Positions 32,021 through 40,726 of a stretch of DNA of 64,000 nucleotides are shown piece by piece. A program made the translations under genes and the position numbers. Location: the NCBI GenBank assembly GCA_947488345.1, contig CANKZQ010000003.1, positions 1 through 64,000 on the forward strand, written 5' to 3'. Under the pieces are notes generated by a model that saw only the letters and a list, made by a program, of their open reading frames with translations, searched no databases and was not told where the DNA came from. The DNA is from an uncultured Flavobacteriaceae bacterium. Lineage in GTDB: Bacteria > Bacteroidota > Bacteroidia > Flavobacteriales > Flavobacteriaceae. Position 1 is the stretch's first letter; each line of letters begins with the position of its first letter.

Positions 32021-34219
32021 TTAATTACCCAATTCTAACTGGTTTTTAACTAAATTATAATAGGCACCTTTTAGTTTTGTTAAGTCATTATGATTTCCTT
32101 TCTCTACAATTTCTCCCTTGTCTAAAACAATAATTTGATCAGCATTTTTCACGGTACTCAATCGATGGGCAATAATAACTACTGTTTTATCTTCGAAGAA
32201 TTCGTTTAAATTTTCCATAATTACTTTTTCATTATTCGCATCTAATGCACTTGTAGCCTCATCAAAAAACAAATAATTCGGGTTTTTATATACCGCTCGT
32301 GCTATTAATAAGCGTTGCTTTTGCCCTGTACTTAAACCCGTACCTTCTAAACCAATTTTGGTGTTAAAACTAAGGGGTAATGCGTCAATGAATGGTCTGA
32401 TATTCGCAACTTTAGTTGCATGTAATAATTTTTTTTGATCTATAAAATCAGCGCCGACAGCGATATTTTTAGCTATCGTATCGTTAAAGATATAACCTTC
32501 TTGCATCACAACACCACATTGTTGTCGCCATACCTTTTGAGAAATAGTATTCAAATTATGACTCCCAACCGAAATACTCCCTTTATCTAACTTGTAAAAA
32601 TTCAGCAATAACTTCATTAAAGTTGTCTTACCGCTGCCACTAACACCAACAATTGCTGTAATTTTATTTGCCGGGATCGTTACGTCTAAATTCTTTATTA
32701 CAGGTTCTAAGCCCCCTATGTATCTAAAAGTAACATCCTGTAAACGTATAGTTTCATTTGCTTCTATATGTATTATTTTATCTTCTCCTATCAATTCTTC
32801 ATCTTCTTTGTTGTGTATTTCGCCGAGCCGATCTAAAGATATCTTAGCATCTTGAGCATCACGTAAAAAAGCAATCAACTGAGCCACGGGAGCATTTAAC
32901 TGTCCTACGATATATGAAATGGCCATCATCATACCAAGGGTGATCTCACCATCGATTACTAATTTAGCCGACAATATCGTAATCAAAATATTCTTCAGTT
33001 CGTTGATGAAAGATGACCCTACAGATTGTGTTTGCTCTAAAGCCAAGCTTTTCATGCTCACTTTAAACAAACGTGCCTGTATAAACTCCCAATTCCATCG
33101 CATCCTACGCTCGGCATTATGCAATTTGATTTCTTGCATGCCATTGATCATCTCGATGACCTTGCTTTGTTCTTGACTCACCTCAGAAAAACGCATATAG
33201 TCTAAATCTTTTCTCCTTTTGAAAAAGAACAACACCCATCCAAAATACAGGATACTACCAATTAAGAATATGGCAAAGATCTGTAAACTATAATACCCTA
33301 GTACTATACCAAAAATCACCAAATTCACCATAGAAAAAAGCACGTTTAAGGAGGATACTGTTAAGATTTTTTCTATTCGTCCATGATCGTTGATACGTTG
33401 TAATAAATCACCCGTCATTTTAGTATCAAAAAATGAAATGGGTAAATTCATCAGTTTTATAAAAAAGTCGGATACCAACGATATATTAATCCGAGTACTT
33501 AAGTGTAATAATATCCATCCGCGTATTACTTCTAATGCAGTACGCCCTAAAAACAAGAATAGTTGTGCAAATAATATCAAGTAAATGAAATTTATATCTT
33601 GATTCTGAATACCAACATCGACAACGCTCTGTGTCAAAAAAGGTACTATCAACTGCAGTAAACTACCGGCCAACAAACCAATAACTATTTGTACGATGAA
33701 CTTTTTATACTTAAAAAGATACTTAGAAATAAAAACAAAATCGAATTTAATTTCTTCTTCTTCCGACAAACCATCATCGTAAAACTTCGGTGTTGGCTCA
33801 ATAAGTAATGCTACTCCTTCTTCGGTAGTTTCATCGGCATTATGGCCTATCCAATACTGAATGAACTTTTCTTTCGAATATTTTAACAATCCATGAGCAG
33901 GATCTGATACATAGATTTCATTTTTCTTAATCTTGTAAACGACTACAAAATGTTCTTTGTTCCAATGTACGATGCATGGTAGCGGTGCTTCTTCTAATTT
34001 TTGTAAATTAATTTTTACTCCAATGGTATGAAAGCCAATTTTCTCTGCTGCCTCACTAATACCCAATAAACTGCTGCCTTCACGAGTTGTCTCAGATAAA
34101 TCACGCAAAGTTTGTACATGTAAAGTCTTACCGAAATGTCGTGCGACAATTTTAATACAAGTGGGTCCGCAATCTTTCGATTCCGTTTGTTTATAATGTG
34201 GAAATTTTTTTAAAGACAT
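32021..34219 (-). CDS. Peptidase-containing ABC exporter (C39, PCAT type)
   Basis: This encodes 732 aa. The N-terminal C39 cysteine peptidase (residues about 1-135) has the catalytic Cys in ESKDCGPTCIKI, His in VHWNKEHFVVVY and Asp in YVSDPAHGLL. Six membrane segments lie between about 170 and 460. The C-terminal ATPase carries Walker A (GVSGSGKTT), signature LSTGQKQR and Walker B (YLFFDEATSALD). Such exporters cut double-glycine leaders while exporting the peptide. The four GG-leader peptides of this locus are the expected substrates. Confidence 0.95.
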   Translation of the reverse strand: MSLKKFPHYKQTESKDCGPTCIKIVARHFGKTLHVQTLRDLSETTREGSSLLGISEAAEKIGFHTIGVKINLQKLEEAPLPCIVHWNKEHFVVVYKIKKNEIYVSDPAHGLLKYSKEKFIQYWIGHNADETTEEGVALLIEPTPKFYDDGLSEEEEIKFDFVFISKYLFKYKKFIVQIVIGLLAGSLLQLIVPFLTQSVVDVGIQNQDINFIYLILFAQLFLFLGRTALEVIRGWILLHLSTRINISLVSDFFIKLMNLPISFFDTKMTGDLLQRINDHGRIEKILTVSSLNVLFSMVNLVIFGIVLGYYSLQIFAIFLIGSILYFGWVLFFFKRRKDLDYMRFSEVSQEQSKVIEMINGMQEIKLHNAERRMRWNWEFIQARLFKVSMKSLALEQTQSVGSSFINELKNILITILSAKLVIDGEITLGMMMAISYIVGQLNAPVAQLIAFLRDAQDAKISLDRLGEIHNKEDEELIGEDKIIHIEANETIRLQDVTFRYIGGLEPVIKNLDVTIPANKITAIVGVSGSGKTTLMKLLLNFYKLDKGSISVGSHNLNTISQKVWRQQCGVVMQEGYIFNDTIAKNIAVGADFIDQKKLLHATKVANIRPFIDALPLSFNTKIGLEGTGLSTGQKQRLLIARAVYKNPNYLFFDEATSALDANNEKVIMENLNEFFEDKTVVIIAHRLSTVKNADQIIVLDKGEIVEKGNHNDLTKLKGAYYNLVKNQLELGN

Positions 34220-34376
34220 TTATTTAATTAACAGAACTCCTATCCTATGTTTATCTAAGGTATGAAGATTTTCTGAATCTGAAAACGAAAACTTCTATAA
34301 GTATATCTGCTACCTATCACAGGCGATGACAGTTTACCATCATTTAGCTACTCAATATCGTTGATACTGTTTAAAA

Positions 34377-34400
34377 GTAAGGAGGGTTTCCCCTCCTTAT
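34377..34400 (-). terminator. Terminator after peptide 1
   Basis: TAAGGAGGG TTTC CCCTCCTTA forms a nine-base stem just after the peptide 1 stop; on the minus strand it is followed by CTTTTAAAC. Confidence 0.8.
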
Positions 34401-34407
34401 TTATTGA

Positions 34408-34641
34408 TTAAGCACAAGTACCTAATCCTGTAGGCACACATCGGTTAAATGCATTACGACACTGCCCCCATGGACAACCGTTTGAGCCAGTTGAACCAGT
34501 TCCACTACCACTCGTTGCAGTTCCACCATTACCATCACCAGTAGGGGTTGGAGCATCGGCATCGGTAACACCACCGAAAATTGATTGTTGTTCCGTTTTG
34601 TTAAGAGCTTTTGCTCCAATTAAATTTGATAATTTTTTCAT
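34408..34641 (-). CDS. GG-leader peptide 1 (Cys-rich, Gly/Ser/Thr-rich linker)
   Basis: This encodes 77 aa from the ATG at 34641; upstream in-frame codons lie within the regulatory region and are rejected. The leader MKKLSNLIGAKALNKTEQQS then IFGG fits the L-x-K-x-x-Q-x-x-I-x-GG pattern shared by all four peptides. Cleavage after GG would free a 53-residue peptide: an Asp/Pro start, a low-complexity Gly/Ser/Thr linker, then a four-cysteine module (NGCPWGQCRNAFNRC, GTCA). It is probably exported by the C39 transporter and oxidised by the VKOR-Trx proteins. Its activity (antimicrobial, signal or other) is unknown. Confidence 0.85.
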   Translation of the reverse strand: MKKLSNLIGAKALNKTEQQSIFGGVTDADAPTPTGDGNGGTATSGSGTGSTGSNGCPWGQCRNAFNRCVPTGLGTCA

Positions 34642-34678
34642 ACTAAAAGTTTTAAAATTTAGGCCTTGATCATTTTGA

Positions 34679-34715
34679 GACACTCAAGGTTTGTGTCTAT
34701 TTTTCGCGAAAAAAA
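34679..34715 (-). promoter_or_regulatory. Peptide upstream element, copy 1
   Basis: GACAC-TCAAGGTTT-GTGTC (34679-34697) is followed by a second palindrome TTTTCGCGAAAA (34701-34712). It lies 38 bases before the ATG of peptide 1. The same arrangement occurs before all four peptides. Confidence 0.8.
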
Positions 34716-34738
34716 ATTGTTAGAAAATTGTAAAGAAA

Positions 34739-34762
34739 ACCAAGGAGAAAATTCCCCCTGGT
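34739..34762 (-). terminator. Terminator after peptide 2
   Basis: ACCAAGGAG AAAATT CCCCCTGGT forms an imperfect stem; on the minus strand it is followed by a T-rich run (TTTTCTTT). It ends the peptide 2 transcript before the peptide 1 element. Confidence 0.6.
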
Positions 34763-34772
34763 AAAGCCATGA

Positions 34773-34955
34773 TTATTCATCATCACCGACTGGAGTCGGA
34801 GCGCAAACTCGTCCTGCCTGTCCTTGACTTAAACAATAACCATCGCAACATCCCCACTGACAAGCCATCGCAGCACAATTACCGCCACCGTTAATGCTTC
34901 GTTGCTGCGTTTTACTCAAGGTTACTACACCTTTTAAACTTGCTAATTTTCTCAT
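34773..34955 (-). CDS. GG-leader peptide 2 (six-cysteine peptide)
   Basis: This encodes 60 aa from the ATG at 34955. The leader MRKLASLKGVVTLSKTQQRS then INGG is close to that of peptides 1 and 3. The mature 36-residue peptide begins GNCAAMACQWGCCDGYCLSQ and contains six cysteines, enough for three disulfides, and ends in an acidic tail. It is preceded by its own upstream element and followed by its own terminator. It is likely a disulfide-rich secreted peptide; the target is unknown. Confidence 0.85.
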   Translation of the reverse strand: MRKLASLKGVVTLSKTQQRSINGGGNCAAMACQWGCCDGYCLSQGQAGRVCAPTPVGDDE

Positions 34956-34994
34956 AATAAATAATTTAAATTCTACTTGCCCCGAACAATTAAA

Positions 34995-35028
34995 GACACT
35001 CAAGGTTTGTGTCTACCTTTCGCGAAAA
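34995..35028 (-). promoter_or_regulatory. Peptide upstream element, copy 2
   Basis: GACAC-TCAAGGTTT-GTGTC (34995-35013) is followed by TTTCGCGAAA (35018-35027), 40 bases before the ATG of peptide 2. Arms and centre are identical to copy 1. Confidence 0.8.
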
Positions 35029-35043
35029 GATATTGTTGACCAC

Positions 35044-35067
35044 AAAGCCCTTTTATCAAAGGGGTTT
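35044..35067 (-). terminator. Terminator after VKOR-Trx protein 1
   Basis: AAGCCCTTTTATCAAAGGGGTTT forms a stem (AAGCCCTTT/AAAGGGGTT with one mismatch) directly after the stop of the gene ending at 35073. Confidence 0.6.
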
Positions 35068-35072
35068 GTTCC

Positions 35073-36677
35073 TTAATTTGCTAGTTGTAATTCACTTTCT
35101 CTTTCAAGCTTATCATCTCTTAACTCTTCAATAAAGTAGATCAAATCGCGTCTGTCATAGGCTTTTGGAAAGGGCCTTCCGTTAATTAAAATCTCTGGGG
35201 TAAAATTGATAGCATTTTTGGCACACCAGTCATTTTGTTGTTTCAATACCGTGATATAATTATCTGGGCTGTGCATGACGTTCCATTTCTCAAACCAAGA
35301 TGTTAGGTTTACACCATTGTATACATCGTGCATAGCCAAAAGACAATTGGTTTTATTTTCATCAAATAATTCTAGTAACCTACCAGAAACCTTAACAGCA
35401 TCACTTTCAAAATCATTACAATTCACATTAAAGCGAATACCTATAGATACTTGATCTTGGAACTTTTTATAAATATCTTCTGCCAACGTATGTACCTCTT
35501 GACAAAATCCGCACATAGGATTTGTTATAATCGTTAATTCTAGTGGAGCCACAGGATTTCCAAGCATAATTTCTTTCGCATTCAAGGAAGTATTAATGGG
35601 TTTCGATTTTTCTAATAATGCCTTAAAAAGATCAAAATTGCGCTTAAACTTAACATACTTAATTGTTGTCGCAACTAACTCTCCTTTTGTCTTCCTTGCA
35701 GTTCTTATAAGCTCCCAAATGATAAAAGCAATTAAAAAAGAAGCACAAGCAACTTTTAAAGCTTCGAGAGAAAAAAAATTGGATATGCTAAATTGGGTTA
35801 TCGATATGGCCGCTTGTCCCCAAAGAACTGCCACAATGCTCAAACATAATAGGCACCATTCTTTCACCACTACTTTTTGATAATACAGAGAAAATAGCGT
35901 CATCGGAATCGTTAAGATGCTTATTAAAAATAATATTGAGAGCTCATTGGATAATAAAGTCAAAAAATAAGTTGCAATAGAAACACCTCCAAAATAGCTA
36001 AGGCTTAAGTCACTCAATTTATAATTCTTAAACAATCTCGCTCCCTTCGAAGACAAAACGGCATTACAGCCCCTTTTTTTACTTTCATTTGTGCAAAACG
36101 CATTGCCTAAAAACGATGTTTCACCCTGTTCTTGTCGATAAACTGAATAACTAATAAAAACACCCAACAAAGCAAAACCAAAATATAATACCTCATGCAA
36201 ACCTAAACTTTGAAACATGAAATGCGCTACTACTAAAAATACCAATATGCATATCAATACTTGTGCACTATTTTTAGAACGCTTTCTTGTACTATTATAA
36301 TTATCACCTTTCTCTACCGCAACAAGAATACCTGTGAATTTGTCTAAAAACTCGACTAAACTCAACATGACCTTAGTATCTAAATCAGTACGTACTTCAT
36401 AGGTCAATCCTCTGTTTTTAACAATGGCAAATTCCGCCCCCTTGTCAGTAGTTATTTGGGCTAGAAAAGTCGCCGGCAATTGTCTTAATATATTTTCGGT
36501 TACTGGTACATCCAATGCAATATTTGGTACATTGAAGTGGTCAAGAACACCTGTAACGGCATGTAAACTAGGATAGGAAGGGTGACTTTCTATTTGAAAA
36601 GATAGCTCTTCATTATCAATACGCAATTGATTGTGTACTAATAATTCCTTTACTAGAAAGGTTAAAGAGTTTTTCAA
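35073..36677 (-). CDS. C39-like / VKOR / thioredoxin fusion protein 1
   Basis: This encodes 534 aa. Residues 1 to about 125 look like a C39 peptidase fold without the catalytic cysteine (SHPSYPSLHAVTGVLDHFNV). Membrane segments (about 140-310) carry a VKOR domain with Cys pairs in FCTNESKKRGC and the CxxC of WCLLCLSIV. A C-terminal thioredoxin-like domain has CGFC in ITNPMCGFCQEV. VKOR-Trx fusions form disulfides in exported proteins, so this enzyme probably oxidises the cysteine-rich peptides; the C39-like part may bind their leaders. Confidence 0.9.
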   Translation of the reverse strand: MKNSLTFLVKELLVHNQLRIDNEELSFQIESHPSYPSLHAVTGVLDHFNVPNIALDVPVTENILRQLPATFLAQITTDKGAEFAIVKNRGLTYEVRTDLDTKVMLSLVEFLDKFTGILVAVEKGDNYNSTRKRSKNSAQVLICILVFLVVAHFMFQSLGLHEVLYFGFALLGVFISYSVYRQEQGETSFLGNAFCTNESKKRGCNAVLSSKGARLFKNYKLSDLSLSYFGGVSIATYFLTLLSNELSILFLISILTIPMTLFSLYYQKVVVKEWCLLCLSIVAVLWGQAAISITQFSISNFFSLEALKVACASFLIAFIIWELIRTARKTKGELVATTIKYVKFKRNFDLFKALLEKSKPINTSLNAKEIMLGNPVAPLELTIITNPMCGFCQEVHTLAEDIYKKFQDQVSIGIRFNVNCNDFESDAVKVSGRLLELFDENKTNCLLAMHDVYNGVNLTSWFEKWNVMHSPDNYITVLKQQNDWCAKNAINFTPEILINGRPFPKAYDRRDLIYFIEELRDDKLERESELQLAN

Positions 36678-36739
36678 AATGAATTAAGGTTTTAAGTTTC
36701 CTTAATGTTCTGAAAAAATGAGTTTGTTACCCAGATATG

Positions 36740-39508
36740 TTATTTTCTTAATCGTGCAAATACTAAGTAGCTGATAAACAGCACTAAAAATCCGAAAAAT
36801 ATAATAAATAAAAGATTGTTATCTGAGTCAATGGGTACTGCTTCCGAGTCACCTAACAACACAAACGATGCCCAATAATATGGTGATTGCTCGCTTAACT
36901 GATGCTGATTTAGGTACTCTAATTTCGCCTGTCTTAGAGCCTCCGATTTTGTTTTGCCTTTCTTAAGCTGCTCGTAAAATGCAACCATGATTTTTGAATT
37001 CGATTTATCATTCACATTCCACAGCGTAGACAATACACTATTGGCTCCTGTAGTAAAAAAACCTCTTGCCAAACTCATAACACCTTCCCCTTCATTTAAC
37101 GACCCTAAAGAAGTCTTGCAGGCACTTAAAACTACCAGATCGGCCGTATTTTCTATTAGATATAATTCATCTAATGAAAGTTTTTTATCATCGAAAACAA
37201 TCCATGGATTCGAAACGTCAGTCACATTAGAATGAGATGCTAGATGAATAATATTATAGCCCTTAGAGTTATTCATGAAGTTTTGTATGTTCGCATCTTC
37301 ATTATAAAAACTAGTAGATGAGAATAAACTACTAGCCGTTTCTACCTCAAACTTACTTTCTGGTAAACTCGATAAACCACCTTTAAAATTTACAGGAGCA
37401 AAACCAATATAATCATTTGTATTCATGCGTTTTAAATTTTTGTTCTCATTTAAAAAAGAAATTGAATACGCATAATTAATAGTGCTGGTTCTTATAAAAT
37501 AACTTGTTGCTTCATTTGATGTAAGTAAAGCCTCGAAAGGAACATTTTGCAAATAAGAATCTGGAATAATAATAAGGTTTTTATTAGCAATCTGTTGCGA
37601 AATTTCTTTTGGAAAAAGACTTTTGTATAATGAAGACGCGACCAATGTATGACTCTCTTTATCTTTTTGAGTTTTAAATGGTACTTCTAGTAAGCTTCTA
37701 AATTTTTCAGCACGCTCCAGAAGTGTGCTATAGTTTTCAATTTTAAAAAATTGAGTACTTTCTTTAGAAATTAATAATCCGTAACCTTCGTCTTCAGCCA
37801 ATATATATTCAATGTAAACTTCCTTAGCATCAGCTAGTTTTTCTTTAGCTTGACTAATTGTTATGGTATTCGTAGGCTTTTGTGTTCGATAATAAAAATT
37901 AAAGTCAGTTTGTAACGAATCAATAAAACTACGATATGCTTCTTTCGAGGTTAACAAAAGTGCTCTAATAGTGTCTTTCTTCTCTGAAGTATTGAGCAAA
38001 GTTGAATAGTTCAAAATTTCGCTTCTCAAGTCCAACTGACGTTCATGAACCGACTCTGGTACGACCGTATTTTCGCGTTGTTTACGCAGTGACAAGTCTT
38101 CTAACAACAAGAGCGCCTTATTCTTTTCCATAAAATAAAATGCCTCTTCTGGTTTGTTCAAATAGAAACACGTGCTTACCGCGTTCGTATAAATTTCTGA
38201 AGCAGTTTCGCGCCAAAACAATTTAGATTTTTGGTCGTTACTTTCTAAACGTATCAAATCTACAAGATAATCTGCCAACTTAAGCGTTTCTAATATGTGC
38301 TCTAAGTGCCTTCCATCATTGTCTGACGTTTCATCATAAAATGCTTGCCACATTTTAGCCTTATCAATTAAACTTTTCAAAAGTTCATACTTAAAAGGAT
38401 TCAATAAAACTTCATCTTTAGTAGGTAATTCATCAAGTTTTTCTGTTGAAACTGGTGTCAGTTCATTTATTGATAACTGCGCATTATAAAGTGCTTTTTG
38501 GCGATCTTTCAATTTCAAATAGTAAAGCCCCTTATTTCCATATACAATTGAGACAGCTGTATTAACAGGATTGTATTGTAATGCTTTATCTAAATATGTT
38601 ATTGTTTCTTTCTTAGCATCATGTAAGTACAAAAAACCTAAATCATTATAGAGAAGTGATATCGAAAGTGAATCTTTTAGTTTAAAAGCTACGTCTAGTG
38701 CCTTATCATAATAAAATCGACTTTTTGGTACATCAAAATCATCTCTATCATTATATAAATTTGCAAGATGGTTGTACAGTAAAAGGGTACTTTCTAAGGA
38801 TATATCTTCTACATTTGTCAACGATTTGTCTTCGATAGAATTGATCAGTTCGGTCAGCAAATATGTGCCTTTTTTTAAACTTGATTTAGTTCCTATCTGC
38901 TTATAGTTAATACCTGCATCGATACAACTATTTACTAAAATTTTGGCGTCATTTATTTCTTTCGCAATACTAATAGCAATTTCAAAATATTCAGACGCAC
39001 CATAAAAATCTCCTAAATATCTCAAATATTTCCCTGATAATCTATAACCTTCTGCTGTCCATCTATCCTTTATACCTATGGTAGTTAATCTGTTATAGGC
39101 TTTGTACGCGTTATAATAATCCTTCTTTTTCCCATAAAAAAAACCCAAATTATTGGTTACTCTTTTATGTACATCTCCATCAACGAATTGCGAATTTTCT
39201 ATAAACTGAATACATTTTTTACTCGTAGCTATTGCTTGGTCAACTGTTGTATTTCTATAATGCCATTTGGCATAATCATATAAATCGTTTACCAATGATT
39301 CTACTAATGAATCTTTCTCATATGCTACGAAAAGACTGTCTATTTTTTGTTGTTTCTTATCATTTGCAATACTATCTGCATTTTTTATTTCAATATATTG
39401 AGGTGAATATTTTTGAGCTAAGGTGTTTGAAGAAAAATACAATGAAAACAATAAAACCCCTAAGAACATCTTCTTCTTAGAGGTATTTTTAACAATATAT
39501 TTTACCAT
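36740..39508 (-). CDS. TPR-CHAT (caspase-like) exported protein, copy 2
   Basis: This encodes 922 aa and is a paralog of the protein at 27146 along its full length. It has a signal segment (residues about 14-31), TPR region, CHAT domain with His759 in IIHLASHSNV and Cys797 in VVLSACKTSLG, and a C-terminal membrane segment (FIIFFGFLVLFISYLVF). The catalytic dyad is intact. It begins with an ATG and lies 2 bases after the lipoprotein gene, so the two are co-transcribed. Substrate is unknown. Confidence 0.9.
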   Translation of the reverse strand: MVKYIVKNTSKKKMFLGVLLFSLYFSSNTLAQKYSPQYIEIKNADSIANDKKQQKIDSLFVAYEKDSLVESLVNDLYDYAKWHYRNTTVDQAIATSKKCIQFIENSQFVDGDVHKRVTNNLGFFYGKKKDYYNAYKAYNRLTTIGIKDRWTAEGYRLSGKYLRYLGDFYGASEYFEIAISIAKEINDAKILVNSCIDAGINYKQIGTKSSLKKGTYLLTELINSIEDKSLTNVEDISLESTLLLYNHLANLYNDRDDFDVPKSRFYYDKALDVAFKLKDSLSISLLYNDLGFLYLHDAKKETITYLDKALQYNPVNTAVSIVYGNKGLYYLKLKDRQKALYNAQLSINELTPVSTEKLDELPTKDEVLLNPFKYELLKSLIDKAKMWQAFYDETSDNDGRHLEHILETLKLADYLVDLIRLESNDQKSKLFWRETASEIYTNAVSTCFYLNKPEEAFYFMEKNKALLLLEDLSLRKQRENTVVPESVHERQLDLRSEILNYSTLLNTSEKKDTIRALLLTSKEAYRSFIDSLQTDFNFYYRTQKPTNTITISQAKEKLADAKEVYIEYILAEDEGYGLLISKESTQFFKIENYSTLLERAEKFRSLLEVPFKTQKDKESHTLVASSLYKSLFPKEISQQIANKNLIIIPDSYLQNVPFEALLTSNEATSYFIRTSTINYAYSISFLNENKNLKRMNTNDYIGFAPVNFKGGLSSLPESKFEVETASSLFSSTSFYNEDANIQNFMNNSKGYNIIHLASHSNVTDVSNPWIVFDDKKLSLDELYLIENTADLVVLSACKTSLGSLNEGEGVMSLARGFFTTGANSVLSTLWNVNDKSNSKIMVAFYEQLKKGKTKSEALRQAKLEYLNQHQLSEQSPYYWASFVLLGDSEAVPIDSDNNLLFIIFFGFLVLFISYLVFARLRK

Positions 39509-39510
39509 AC

Positions 39511-40065
39511 TTAAAATCCTGTAACTTTATCTCCCGAACCATTAGGGTCATAATCATTTTCAATCAAACCATTTCCCCACTCGTCGACCCGATCATATAA
39601 ATCTTCATTTTCTGAGTTGTCAAAGCAGTCTTCAATGAAAAAACGAGGAGGTACTTCTCCTAAGTCACCATCATTACTTCTATTATTTGTTCCAGTTTCC
39701 TGTCCACCACCACCATCTGGATCTAGAAGATATTGCTTATATTCATTATGATTTACCACCCATCTTTCGTATTTATCACAACTTCCTCGGTTACTACCTT
39801 TAATTCTTCTACATATGGTAAAGTTGTTACTCATTCTATTATAGTAACTATCTTTATGTGCCATTCTCTGTGCTGGAGTCATTTGAGGATCAAAGTTAAA
39901 AGTTACGTAAATAGATAGATCGCAACTAGAACTTTTAGACTGAATAACTTCTGAGTTTTCGGCTTCTTCTATAATTTCTAACCCACTTTCATCACTACTG
40001 CAACTGTTAAACATGATCAACAAACAAACTAGAGCTAGATACTTTAAATCTTTAAAATTTTTCAT
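39511..40065 (-). CDS. Lipoprotein paired with CHAT protein (copy 2)
   Basis: This encodes 184 aa with a lipobox ending at Cys22 (MFNSC). It is a paralog of the lipoprotein at 26652: CDLSIYVTFNFDPQMTPAQR, AHKDSYYNRMSNNFTICRRI, and WVVNHNEY are conserved in order. The remainder is acidic and Gly/Asn-rich. Its start faces the ECF sigma gene across 97 bases, so the two transcription units are probably controlled from one region. Confidence 0.75.
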   Translation of the reverse strand: MKNFKDLKYLALVCLLIMFNSCSSDESGLEIIEEAENSEVIQSKSSSCDLSIYVTFNFDPQMTPAQRMAHKDSYYNRMSNNFTICRRIKGSNRGSCDKYERWVVNHNEYKQYLLDPDGGGGQETGTNNRSNDGDLGEVPPRFFIEDCFDNSENEDLYDRVDEWGNGLIENDYDPNGSGDKVTGF

Positions 40066-40136
40066 AATGTTACTTTTGGTTTTAATCTAATGTGTAAAAA
40101 CTTAGATTTTATTTCTACATAAATATAGAAAAATTT

Positions 40137-40144
40137 TACTTTTG
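40137..40144 (+). promoter_or_regulatory. Candidate -7 element of the sigma factor gene
   Basis: TACTTTTG matches the Bacteroidota TAnnTTTG consensus and lies 19 bases before the ATG at 40163. No clear -33 element is seen. Confidence 0.4.
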
Positions 40145-40162
40145 TTTTAACTAATAAAGTTA

Positions 40163-40726
40163 ATGAAGGATAATTCACATCATTTAAATGCACTTTTAAA
40201 GAGAGATTCGAAAGAAATAACAGCAATATATACTCTTAATTACCCAAAAGTCGAACGTTTTATATTCCAAAACAAAGGAAATAAACAAGATGCAGAAGAT
40301 ATTTTTCAGAAAGCCTTGTTGCAGTTAGCGGTTCGATACAAAAAAGAAAAATTCATAATAAAGACCAGTTTCGAAGCCTATTTATTTACTGTATGCAAAA
40401 ATTTATGGCGTAGAGAATTAAATAAATCAAAAAAGAAAGTAACAAATACTGCTATTCTTGAACTGGTTAGCGAAGATTATGATGATGCTATGGCGATAGA
40501 GGAACAAAAAAGATGGGAATTGTTCAATGAAAGCTTAGAACTCATTTCTGATAATTGTAAACTAATATTAAAATTATTTTTTGCAAAGATAGGATATGCG
40601 GCTATAATGGATAAATTGCAATACAATTCTGAAAATGTTGTTCGTCAACGTGTTTTTAAATGTAAAGCAAAATTAAAAGAATTAATAAAAAAGGATAAAC
40701 GCTATCATGCGTTGGTAGAACTGTGA
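40163..40726 (+). CDS. ECF-type RNA polymerase sigma factor
   Basis: This encodes 187 aa. Region 2 is seen in NKGNKQDAEDIFQKALLQLA and FEAYLFTVCKNLWRRELNK; region 4 in LFFAKIGYAAIMDKLQYNSE then VVRQRVFKCKAKLKEL. It directs RNA polymerase to a small regulon. The gene overlaps the following membrane-protein gene by 4 bases (GTGA). Its regulon may include the two lipoprotein/CHAT pairs or the peptide genes; the sequence does not settle this. Confidence 0.88.
   Translation: MKDNSHHLNALLKRDSKEITAIYTLNYPKVERFIFQNKGNKQDAEDIFQKALLQLAVRYKKEKFIIKTSFEAYLFTVCKNLWRRELNKSKKKVTNTAILELVSEDYDDAMAIEEQKRWELFNESLELISDNCKLILKLFFAKIGYAAIMDKLQYNSENVVRQRVFKCKAKLKELIKKDKRYHALVEL

Noticed and set aside
30725-34219. 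Type I secretion of a large adhesin
   Set aside because: The exporter carries a complete C39 peptidase with Cys, His and Asp, which fits GG-leader peptides rather than uncut adhesins.
34422-34619. Second minus-strand frame over peptide 1
   Set aside because: It is an out-of-frame shadow of the low-complexity Gly/Ser/Thr linker; it lacks the leader and an upstream element.
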